64,000 bases of DNA, taken from assembly GCA_027563935.2 (NCBI GenBank), contig CM050454.1, forward strand, positions 22,131,501-22,195,500, read 5' to 3'. Shown piece by piece: positions 1 through 10,018 of this stretch. Each line of letters begins with the position of its first letter. Position 1 is the first letter of the stretch. A program made the translations under genes and the position numbers. Source of the stretch: Costus lasius. Lineage: Eukaryota > Streptophyta > Magnoliopsida > Zingiberales > Costaceae. The notes beneath the pieces were generated by a model. It saw nothing but the letters and a program-made list of their open reading frames with translations, searched no databases and was not told the origin of the DNA.

Positions 1-1375
1 TTTGCCTATTAAACAAGCTTTGCATGTCAATCTCCTCATAGGAGAATGATCCCAGCAGTCCATAATCATGCAACCGCTTAATGCATTTCTTGTTAATATG
101 ACCTAAACGACTATGCCATAGCAAGGTGCTGTCATCAGCATATTTGGCTTTCTTATTATCAATATTGTGTATAGAACATTCCATGTCCAACATGAATAAC
201 CCATTGTTAATTGAACCAGTAGCATAAACAATATTATCTAAAGAAAGAACACACTTTGAAATATTGCATTCAAAGGAAAACCCCTTCCTGACAAGAGCAG
301 GAATGGAGATAATATTTTTAGTAATGCTGGGAACAAAGTAACAATTGTTCAGTTCTAATACAAGTCCAGATGGTAATGAGATGTAATATTCTCCTACAGC
401 AACAGCAGCAACCCGTGCCCCGTTTCCAACTCGTAGGTCCACCTCATGCTGTCCCACCTGTCTTCTTCTCCTGAGTTCCTGTACATTTGAACAAATGTGA
501 ACTCCACATGCAGTGTCCAACACCCATGAAATAGAAGAAGATGAAACCATGACTTCCGTCACGTATATACCTGAGCCAGAAGCGATGCTTCCCCTCTTGT
601 CTCCTTGGAGCGCTTTACAGTCCTTTTTCCAGTGACCCAACTGGCCACAATGGAAACATCTGTATTCCTTCGACCGCTTAACCTTTTGTTTCAGAGCCTT
701 ATTGTAGTTCTTGACTGGGGCTTTGCCCTTCTTCCCCTTCTTCTTGTTCCTGGAAGGAACCATTAAGACAGAGGTTGAAGGCTTTCCCTTCAGAGTCTCC
801 TCTGTAGTCAAGAGCATATTCAGCAACTCTGCCGGAGTACAATCGATTTTGTTCATATTAAAGTTAATAATGAACGCATCGAAAGAAGGCGGGAGAGACT
901 GCAGAATAATGTCTACAGCAAGCTCTTGATTGATGGTGTGTCCCAGTTTCTCTAGAGCCTCCTTGTGCCCAATCATCTTGAGCACGTGAGCTCCCACTGG
1001 ACTCCCTTCAGCCAGTTTGCTCTGAAAGAACAGCTTAGTCAAATTGTAGCGCTCAGTCCTCACCTGTGCAGCATACAGCATCTTGAGGTTTGCTATAATT
1101 TCTATAGCCGACATATCCTCATGCTGACGCTGCAGCGGTGGCGTCATAGACGCTAGCATCAGGCAAGCGACATCAATGCTATCATTGACATGCTTTTCAT
1201 AGGCTTCCCGAACCGCCCTTGCGGCGTTCGGAGCGGGTTGAGGCGGTATCGCCGTCTCGAGGACATACAGTTTCCTCTCTGCCTTAAGAACAATCTTAAG
1301 GTGTCCGTACCAGTCTGAGAAGTTTGGCCCAGCAAACTTCTCCCTTTCCAGTAGGGATCGCACATTGAAGTTCAT
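1..1375 (-). pseudogene. Copia gag-pol, N-terminal part: gag, zinc knuckle, aspartic protease, GAG-pre-integrase
   Basis: Gag packages the element RNA and the protease cuts the polyprotein. The frame starts at an ATG at 1375 and stays open for about 448 codons. In order it shows the copia gag helical domain, a basic stretch, a CCHC zinc knuckle (RCFHCGQLGHWKKDC, near 690-645), the protease motif DTACGVHIC in place of the usual DTG (near 520), and the GAG-pre-integrase region with WHSRLGH. Compared with element A, about two bases are missing near position 28, which shifts the frame just before the CxxC of the pre-integrase domain. The copy is therefore probably defective, although its gag is unusually intact. 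The rest of pol lies outside the window. Confidence 0.85.
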
Positions 1376-3200
1376 GGTGTTCGTTGCTGCAGGAATCTAC
1401 AACAATGCAAGAACAGCAAGGTCAGTATCAATGTATAGAATCAATCCAGGACTTAAGAAAGATTCTTCTCTCACTATTTTATCTGACTGAAAAATCCATG
1501 AAAACAGTCCGAAAGAGTAACACTCTTTTAGTGAGATGGGATCCAGATTTCATACTTGGTCTCCGCGTCCCGCTCAGGCGAGATAAGATGCACAGAGAGT
1601 TCAAGCACTAATTTCTGGTAGGCAGTCCCTGCCAATCGCCAACCCGTGCGATTCCCCTTGATCTGGGCAATCCAGCAGACTGTGCCAACTGAGTTGGTAC
1701 AACACAGTCTCTGATCCCACAGATGGCTGCCTCCATATAGCTAACATATGCCCCATATGTAGCCTACATGGTCAAGCGGACCTGACCTACTCCCTGGACC
1801 ACCACGTGCTATGCTGAGCAACGAGAAGCGATAAATCCCTTCTCTGTAACACGCAGGTGTAATCACACACCGTCTGAAGATAGATGGGCGTGCCCACTGA
1901 GTGGGTACAACACGGCCCCAACGATAGTCAGAACAGTGAGGTTTCGCGTCAGAAGGCTTTACGTGCTTGATATTTAACGTTGGATTTTAACGGTCTTTTA
2001 TCTTCTCAACTATCATGCAATTCCTATGGTGATAGCAGAAGATAAATAAATCATGCAATTCTAAATATATAAACAATAAATAGAAAGCATGCTGATCTTA
2101 TGTGGTAAAAGCCCATTAAGCCTAAGTAAGACCTTAACCTAACTTAAGTCTTCACTTGCTTTTCTTCATGGGGCTTTTGCTCCTCATCTGGCCCAAACCA
2201 GGGCCCAAGCGCCCACTGCAGCTCAGGTGCGCCCACCAGGTATAATGCGCCTGTCCTAGGGTCGAACCCTAGACCTCCCACCTGGTCAAGCCACTGCTGC
2301 ATGCGCCTCTGCCAAGTGTGCTGTGTGCTCTTGTCTGATCAAATTACAAATTAATCTATCTAGACAAGATTGACACGCAAGTCAATTACACTTTATAAAT
2401 TAAATAACATGTGATTCGCAGATCACAATAAAAAATTAATTTACAAATTATCCAGGCACGCAGGCCCCAGCACAGCACACATTAATCGGGCAGCCCACAT
2501 AAGAGTAAATAAACAGGCATATGGTATTCAATCAACATGTGATCCATTTAAGAAAATAAAATTTTGAAAAGCCCTTTGATATCAATTTTACTTTTCTTAT
2601 GTGCCCTACAACCTTACAACGGTCCATTGATAGGGATCCACTCATCATGTCTAGTCAGATCCACTGCCCTTGCATGCACCAAGTCCTAACTGACTTGAGT
2701 CGACCCAGTGGTCAACTATGCATGCGCCAAGGGCTGAACAACCATCATGGGTTCTGGCAAGCGGGTGTGAACCCGGGCCTAACTCATGTGCATTCACCAG
2801 TTGTCTCAACCAGACCTCGCTACACGCCTGTGATGTAGTCGACCTATAGCCACCTCATGCTTGCGCATGGGTGCCATCTGGTCGACCCATCTAGGCTGTC
2901 AGATGGTCTGATCAGACTATTGGAACTAACCTAGAGGATGACTTCAACCCCATCAACCCGTCTAAGGGTTTATAGTAGGCGCTTAGTCTAATGATAGGCG
3001 CGCAAGTTAAATTTTTCTTTGACAAAAGAACAACATGCGCCAATACATGCGCCAAGAAGTAACAAACATCATACATGTATATTCGCATGATGAACTAGCA
3101 TAAACTTTCGCATGTAATAAAACTTAGATCTAAGCATAAGCATAAACATGGATCACACATTATCTTCAAGCAATCATATGATTTAAACGATAACCTTTCG
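1376..3200 (-). other. Untranslated leader of Cop1 (no gene)
   Basis: This 1.8 kb lies between the primer site and the gag start. I see no conserved reading frame. The same leader is found in element A at 33741-34141 and 45489-46917, where it is split by element C. Long leaders like this probably hold packaging and translation signals, but I could not define one here. Confidence 0.75.
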
Positions 3201-3212
3201 GCTCTGATACCA
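3201..3212 (-). other. Primer binding site of Cop1 (initiator tRNA-Met type)
   Basis: On the minus strand the site reads TGGTATCAGAGC, the standard complement of the plant initiator tRNA-Met 3' end. It lies two bases inside the 5' LTR, where reverse transcription is primed. Confidence 0.92.
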
Positions 3213-3214
3213 AT

Positions 3215-4872
3215 TGAAAGGTTCCCCTGTAACTAGGGGGAGAAACCCAGATAGGTGGCGCATAAAAATTTTGCAAGCGGAAGCATGGGTTTCAATAGAT
3301 CTTTCGCAAATATATGATCAACTTGTTCGAGTGTGGATTCATACCATTGCCACTGGTTCGATTGGCGTCTAGGAAGAAGATGGCGACGGGGCTCTCCTCC
3401 AAAGCGCCGCACACAAGATGATCAACGGCTTGCTCCTTGGACGCTCCTTGTGCTAGCAAGGATCTCCAAGTGACCTTGTCGTGTAAGGGATGAGGTGCTT
3501 GGCCGAATTTCCTCCAAGTCGTGAGTCTCCTTCACCACGAGAGAAATGTCATCCAGAGAGATAGGCGAGCGGCGAGAATAGGGCTTCTATCTTCGAACAA
3601 GAAGCATGGTCTCTTTTGAGATCATGGTTTCTAAAATTAGAAACCACACCCCACGTTCTCTCATTCACGCCAAGTGAATGAATCGCAACATGCCCCCTTT
3701 GAACCATGCGCTCAATTAATGAGCGGTTCAAGTTGATTTGGTTTAAAAACCAAATCAAACCAAGCCTCGATCCAGATCACCTTAAACCCTAAGGTTCAAG
3801 ATCTGACCGTTCATCTCCTGATACTCTTGATCTTACCGATCTAGCATCAACTCTCTCGATCTAAGCTTACCGATCTTAAGCCCTAATCAATCAAACATGA
3901 TCAGACCAGATCTCACTTACAATCAGAGATTAAATCCCTTTAAACTGAACTCAAACAATTCAGTCCACACGATCTGACTTAAGTAAGCCATATCATCAAA
4001 TTGTGCGACCCTAAGGGTTTCCTTTAAATGTCGGTAACGATAACTTACGTTATCACGATCAGTGAGGGGTATCTAGCAACACATCACTGTCTCCCGATAT
4101 AAAAGAAAGAGTCTTCCAAGACTACACCCAAACCACAGCACAAGTGTGAATCCACTTCACCAGGCATACATGTTTCCTTTGCCACTGGATGTTCTTATTG
4201 GACAAGCGTGTCAAGCCTGTAGCTCCAATATGATGAGCATGATTAGATCAGATGAACATAGCCACCTGGGTATGGCCATACACTTTCTCAATCATCTCAT
4301 CCAGGGGGGCCCCTTTAGAACATCACACTCCAAACAAGGAGACGGCAATCCTATATCTATCACTAGTGTCCTAACCTGACTCAAGCTCACCATCCAAGAT
4401 AGTCTATAACCATTATATTTCAAAATGATATTGAACTACCTCAAAACAATGACAATCATCATTTAGAAACACAAGTGATCTCAAGTCAGAGGACATGTGC
4501 CACTTGTTGCAAACAAGGATTATTCACAGTGTGACAAGCAATTGAATATCCTAGTAGGGTCTGTCCAGTACATCCAATGTACCCATGAGTCTACATCTTA
4601 TTCCACGCTCAAAGCATCCTATAAGATTAGCACACATATTAGTCTCAATCATATCAAGGCTGTCTCATGTTCACCAAGATATCTCGACTAAGGACATAAG
4701 GCATGTCAGCCAAGCTGAACAGCTTTGAGACATTATTCAGAAGCACACTTATTGCAGCAGACAATGTAACAAACTGAATAACAACTATTGCCTTTATAAA
4801 CATAAAAGTTTATACATGATACTGTTACAATCCCAAGGCCTCAAACATTAGCCTTAAGGGCATACCCCAACA
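3215..4872 (-). repeat. 5' LTR of Cop1, 1658 bp
   Basis: On the minus strand it starts TGTTGGGGTATGCCC and ends in CTTTCA. The same LTR family occurs at 28202-29832, 46932-48562, 35614-37306 and 42016-43725. The start next to the primer site and the TG...CA ends fix both boundaries. Its inner end is closer to the two solo LTRs than to the LTRs of element A, so it belongs to a subfamily slightly different from A. Confidence 0.9.
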
Positions 4873-5765
4873 GCCCCATGAGGATATACTTGTTGCACAG
4901 TGAAGGTTCCTGACCACCTTGTTCTTGACTTTCCATGAAACAATTTTAGCCTAGAGTTAAAGAAAAGAACCCTATCACCTTCAAGAAATACTTCTTTGAT
5001 AATGTACTGGTCGTGCCATTGCTTAGTGTGTTCTTTGTTTAGATCGGCGTTGACTATCATTTGATATGTAGAGTTGTTACCAAGAAACTCATGGGGAGGT
5101 TTGCTAGGAAGGCTCTCGTACTTAATCTTCTTTTCTTCTGTCTCTCCTAAGATCACTTTAGAAAGAGTTTCCAACTTCGAAGACTTGGACTCCAAAACTG
5201 GATGCGAGTCCAACAATAGTGAATATTCAATAGTGTGGTCATCAATGTTTTGGTCCTCAGCATCAAGCAAACATAGTTCTAGCGGGTCGATGTCTCTCTT
5301 GTACGGTTCAATGAGCTTCACATCTCTCTCTATGATATCAACATGACAACATGTACCTGCAAGAGAAGATTTCTTTAGAGAGTCTGATAAATTAAATTGT
5401 ACAACATTCTCACCGATATTTAAATCCAGTTTTCTATTTTTGACATCGACCACTACGCCAGCTGTGGCAAGGAATAGCCTCCCAAGAATAATAGGTAATC
5501 TGTTGTCCTCATCAATCTCCAACACAACAAAATCTATCAAAATAAAATAGTCGCCTACTTTGACAAGGACATCCTCCACAATCCCGATGGGTCAGCGAAT
5601 CGATCTATCAGCCAACTGCAATGAAATGGTGGTTGGCTTCAAGTCTCCTAAATTCAGCTTCTTGTACAAGGAAAGAGGCATCAAACTAACACTCGCCCCC
5701 AAGTCACAGAGGGCCTGCTGGAATGTCATCTCCCCAATCTAGCAGGGTATGGAAAAATTGCCTGG
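4873..5765 (-). pseudogene. Protease joined to the integrase C-terminus; RT and RNase H deleted
   Basis: The first half is the retropepsin-like domain. The catalytic motif region is read with stops near 5740 and 5586, then come GIVEDVLVKVGDYF and LPIILGRLFLATAGVVVDV, typical of this family. After a short acidic linker the frame jumps near 5045 to KQWHDQYIIKEVFLEGDRVL and SRWSG-like residues, which belong to the integrase C-terminal domain in G1 (about 16500-16640). About 2.3 kb of RT, RNase H and integrase core are missing, yet the frame from 5579 runs through the junction without a stop. The end is cut by the Cop1 insertion. This could be a plain deletion or a mobilised non-autonomous form. 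Confidence 0.78.
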
Positions 5766-7626
5766 GTCCTTGAGCTTTTGGGGGGGGGGGTTTGTTCTGA
5801 ATAATCGCACTGCACTCCTGAGTAAATGCAACAGTCTCTTGCTCCTCTAGCTTTCTTTTATTGGACAAGATGTCCTTTAGAAATTTGGCATATGTAGGCA
5901 TTTCTGACACTACATCAACAAAAGGCATGTTATTATAAAACTTTTTTAGAACTTCAAGAAACTTACCAAATTGTTTATCTAGCTTGGCCTTGACTAATCT
6001 CCGTGGAAAAGGAATTGGAGGTTTGTATGCAGATGGCTCGACATAAGGGTGCTCCTCCTCAATCTGTTCAAGTGTCATAGGAGTTGACCCTTGGTTTTGA
6101 TCTCTGGTGTTAGGTGTTGCATCTTCTCTTCTGTCATCAGTTGACATTTTTGGATCTTCTAGTTGCTTGCCACTTCTAGTTGAGATTGCATTGCAATACT
6201 CCCTCGGATTGACCTCTGGTTGGGATGAGAGCTTTCCTGAAGGTCTAGTAGATGAGATAGCTTGCTGGGCTAGCTGATTCTCCAGCATCTTATTGTGGGC
6301 GGCTAAGGCATCTAACTTTGATGTCATTTGTTTCATGGTCTCATTCACTACTTCATTTTGTTTGATTTGTGCCGCCACAAAAGTCTCAAGTAGAGACTCC
6401 ATATTTGACTTTGGTGGTGGAGTGTAAGTCCTAGCTTGGAACCCTGAAAATTGCCTGTAATTTGCCTGTGGTGGTTGTGCCGGTTGTTGTTGCACTGGTT
6501 AGGCAGTCTGGTATGAAAAGTTCGGGTGGTTGCACCATCCTTGGTTATATGTGTTGGAATATGGGTTATTCATCGAGTTAATGTTTCTAACTTTATTCGT
6601 GTATTCAGAATGATTCATGACCAACTGACCAATCCCCAGCTGGCAATCTGGACCTGCATGGTCTACAACCCCACATAACTCACAAGATATAGAATTAGCA
6701 TCAACGGAGTTAGTTGGAAAAGAATCCAACCTCTTGGTTAAAGAATCTACCTTAGCAGTTAATGAAGTCAAGACATCAACTTCATACTTATCTGATGCTC
6801 TGGAAGGCATACCTCTTTCTGATGACTGTTGGTGGTGGTTCATCGCCATATCTTGCAAGAGGTTCATGGCATCTTCAACTCTTTGATTCATCAAGGCTCC
6901 CCCAGCTGCAGCATCAACAATGAGCCTTGTATTATAATTCAGTGCATTGTAAAATGTATGGATTAACACCCAAGTCTCTATGCCGTGGTGCGGGCACATT
7001 CTTTGCAATTCTTTAAATCTTTCCCAAGCCTCATACAAAGACTCTCCATCCTTCTGCATAAAACTAGTTATTTGGTTTCTCAGTTGAATAGTCTTAGATG
7101 GAGGAAAGTATTTGGAGAGAAAGGCCTGTGATAATTCCGCCCATGTCCTTATTGAAGTCGAAGGTAGCGTGTGAAGCCTAGCTCTTGCTCTGTCCCTTAA
7201 AGAGAAGGAAAACAATCTCAAGCCGATAGCATTAGTAGAAACACCATTAATTTTTAGCATATCACAGTACTCTAAAAATATAGAAAGATGCATGTTGGGG
7301 TCCTCAAGAGGAGAACCACCAAATTGATTTTGTTGAAGCATAGATAATAGAGCAGGTTTAATCTCAAAATTATTGGCCTCTACAGTAGGCCTAACAATTC
7401 ATGATTGTAATCTATGTGCATAGGGGGCAGCATAATCTTTCAGCATCCTGTTATTGTAGTTGTTCCCCACCGTTGAGGTATCTAGTCATTATTTGCATCA
7501 AGCTGAATGTGCTCCATCTGATATTCTCCTCTTGGATGGCGCATGTCCTCCTTTTTCTGAAGTTGGTTGTGCTTTCTTCAAATCCTGAACGTGCGCTCGA
7601 TCTCTAGATCAATGTCGAAGAATTGA
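5766..7626 (-). pseudogene. Athila-like gag (capsid and nucleocapsid), broken
   Basis: Gag forms the particle shell. The N-terminal segment (about 7626-7342) is read through several stops and shows the VRPTVEANNFEI motif. The main block from 7341 keeps the retrotransposon gag core: FGGSPLEDP, the FFPPSKT-like region as YFPPSKTIQLRNQI, and RLIVDAAAGGALM. A cysteine cluster CELCGVVDHAGPDC follows. An in-frame TAA at about 6497 cuts the frame, which then continues in the same frame to a coiled-coil-like stretch and the TRSGKQLEDP motif that precedes protease. A run of ten or more G on the plus strand near 5780 shifts the frame before protease, a typical slippage site. Confidence 0.8.
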
Positions 7627-9481
7627 TGTTACACCCTGAATTTTTACGGTTGACTGCATGGTCAACACTTACACTAGCCGACAAATTAGCATGACCAAAA
7701 GTCAAGTTCGGTGATTAAACACCGAATTCGTGGACAGCAATTGTGGGGGCCACGCACAGTGAATATACGCTCGAATTTCTTTTTCCCCCGTGGATCCACG
7801 AGCCTCTATCTCCCGCACCTTCCTTTCTTTGGCTTCACTTGACAACAATGAGATACCCTTCTCCGCTATTAAATCTCCTCTTTAGCCACTTCATTTCTTC
7901 ACCATGCATGAAATTTCTTGAGCCTCGGGGCAGTGTCTCTCTTTCACTCTCTTGCATGCAAAACTCTCTACTCACTTAACGTTTCCTTGCTTCACGTCTT
8001 GGCTTCACGCGTGCGCAGAGTTGCCTGCGCCTCCTCCACCCTCTCCCTCGCGCCCGAAGATCTCATTGGAACTCCGATCGTCGTCCTCCTCCTCCTTTCG
8101 GCAGGCATGCTTCCCGTGCCTGCTCGCCTTCGCCCTCTTCCTCCAGCCAACAGGAGTTCCGACGATGAGTTTCCAGGTCGACCGCTGCCTCCTCGTGCCG
8201 CACTCGTTTTCCCCCTTGTTTCTGGTGAAATCTTCAGATCCGGCGCATAGATCGACTCTGGTGCCTCAATCAGGTTTTCTCTACCTTCGACAGACATTTT
8301 CGCCACCGGCCGACGCATTTCCAGCCGCTTTCCCCTCCGGCCCCGGCGAGACACGTGAGTGGTGCCGCTGGCGCATTTCCGTTCGATCCCGGTGATTCCC
8401 GCGACCATTCTTGAAGGCGACTGTACGATCAGATTCCTCGCAGTGGCCGCTCTCTGTGGTGCTCCGGTGAGCTCCGATCTCCACCGGTGATCACTGTTCC
8501 GGTGGCCAAAGTTACTGTTCCAGTGATCCTCCGACGACGCCCAGAATCTGGCCAGTGACATTTCCTTAGATTACTGAGTTTCTGACCTTACGGGAGTGCT
8601 CGGAAGTACTGTTCTGGCGGGTTTTATGGTGAACCTTCCAGCAAACTCCGGCGGGTTGGTTCTCACGTGCTCCGATGACCTACGGTGGTTAACGTTCGTA
8701 CGTGGCTGCAAACTAGGTTAGTACCCTAGCCCCGTTTATACGTACACTGTAGAATTGCATGCAGATTAGGGTTGAACTGGCATGATAAACACAAGCATGT
8801 TATAACACTGCCCTTCCATATGTTTTAAGGTTCAACGATTATTGATGTACGAATGCTATTCATATACATATTTTCGGTTGGTTCTTAGCGCAATCCTACA
8901 TTTCGAGGTAGGGTCTTCCTCCTATCTTTGATTACGGTGCCAAATGCATGCCTAGATTAGTGGCACCTTGCTTTTAGGTCCATCCAATGATTTGTATCAG
9001 ATAGTCCTTTGTAGTCCCGCCCTGTCTTATTGTTCATACATATGCCTGCATGCTTTCTGTTTTTATGCTGTTGTTACACTTTATGCTATGGTTGTGGTTC
9101 TATATGAGCACCTGTTGAGCCCTGTGAGTGGGCTGATATGACTTGTTGATCCCCATTTCCCGGGCTGTTCTTTATGTTGGATTACCGGTTGGATTACCGA
9201 GGCAGAATGCCGTAGCCGATGGGGGCGTGGCTACGATGGTTTTGTACCTTGGCCACGGGTTGCCATGGTGTTAGTACCATTGGCGGATTGTGATGTTGAC
9301 GTGTTGTTATCTCCGATTGTTGTTTATCGACTTCGGGATGACCGGTGTTGGACGCTACACCGGCGGGCTGCCGACGGGTAGTCGTCCCCTCTGTCTGAGC
9401 TAACATTGGGAACCGCTCCTCAGGAGCGCGGTTTTGCTGGACATGTGGCCTAGCTCTAGGTGCACTGAATTTACCTTTACA
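7627..9481 (+). repeat. Probable 5' LTR of a Tekay-like chromovirus
   Basis: It starts TGTTACACCCTGAAT, a start often seen in plant chromovirus LTRs, exactly where the Athila-like gag stops. It runs to just before a chromovirus gag ATG at 9486. I do not see a clean primer site; ATTGGATGCG at 9480-9489 may be a decayed one. No second LTR is present, so the right boundary is inferred. The stretch 7990-8560 is strikingly GC-rich compared with its flanks and gives long frames on both strands that look like chance. Confidence 0.55.
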
Positions 9482-9485
9482 TTGG

Positions 9486-10018
9486 ATGCGTAGGAGCAGC
9501 CGCTCCGGTGGGACCAGTGCACCACCTCCATCAGCTGCACCAACTCCGATCCCAGCTCCTACTTCACCAGAGCCTGAATCCGCTTATCATGAGGCTGAAG
9601 AAGAGGGTCCTGTAGACCAGCCAGGACAGGGGGTCGATTATACTGAAGCTTGGATGAACATGTCAGACAGGTTTGCGGATTTGGGCTACAAACGGTTTGA
9701 GGTTTTCACCGGACAACCCAACCCGTGGAAAGCGATGCAGTGGATCCAAAGCGTGAGAGACACTCTGGACATGGTATGCTGTCCTGAAGACCAGTGTGTT
9801 GGTTTGCTGGTCTACTTTCTTATCGGTGACGTAAGGGATTGGTGGGATTCCCTCATTTTGACGGTGGGCGATGAACGCTTCAATTGGGATGTTTTTCAAC
9901 AATGTTTCACCATCGAGTATTTTCCTGCTTCGTTCCGAGAGAAGCTGCGGCACCAGTTCTTGAATCTGAAGCAGAATGGTCAGCCAGTGGCCTAATATAT
10001 TTCAGAGTTTCAGAGGAT
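9486..10018 (+). pseudogene. Tekay-like chromovirus gag, N-terminal part
   Basis: This would be the capsid protein of a chromovirus. After a Ser/Pro-rich start it shows the retrotransposon gag domain: FTGQPNPWKAMQWIQSVRDT, then DVRDWWDSL, then FPASFREKLRHQFLNLKQNG. A TAA at 9993 replaces an expected Glu codon in the motif QPVAEYISEF, and the same frame continues past it for a few codons. The gene is then cut near 10018 by the truncated LTR of G1. Zinc knuckle, protease and everything downstream are missing. The strong W, F and L pattern makes the family call fairly safe; the Tekay clade label is an inference. Confidence 0.78.

Larger units (their letters stand above)
1..4872 (-). mobile_element. 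Ty1/copia LTR retrotransposon Cop1, 5' part (3' part outside the window)
   Basis: Reading right to left, the order is 5' LTR (3215-4872), an initiator-Met type primer site (3201-3212), a leader of about 1.8 kb, then gag, protease and the start of the integrase region. The order is typical of copia. The element belongs to the same family as element A, with near-identical LTR start and gag. It sits in the integrase end of the neighbouring gypsy fragment, so the five bases GCCCC at 4873-4877 should be its target duplication. The matching copy would lie left of the window. Boundaries on this side are clear; total length is unknown. Confidence 0.9.
4873..7626 (-). mobile_element. Athila-like Ty3/gypsy fragment with most of pol deleted
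   Basis: The fragment reads right to left: gag, protease, then directly the C-terminal tail of integrase. No LTR is kept. It is cut on the left by the Cop1 LTR and on the right by the Tekay-like LTR that starts at 7627. Gag and protease resemble the plant Athila/Tat group, for example the DYAAP and VRPTVEANNFEIKPA type N-terminal motifs. Clade assignment rests on motif memory, not on a tree. Confidence 0.8.

Noticed and set aside
4146..4691. Short frames repeated at several LTRs (for example also 35797-35991 and 42198-42392)
   Set aside because: They are chance frames in one LTR family, repeated because the LTR is repeated.
7952..8561. Overlapping frames of 110-189 codons on both strands
   Set aside because: They lie in the GC-rich part of a putative LTR. 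No frame is favoured and no domain is seen.
8981..9000. TTTGTATCAGATAG considered as the chromovirus primer site
   Set aside because: It lacks the TGGTATCAGAGC core and lies almost 500 bp before gag, within the LTR-like sequence.
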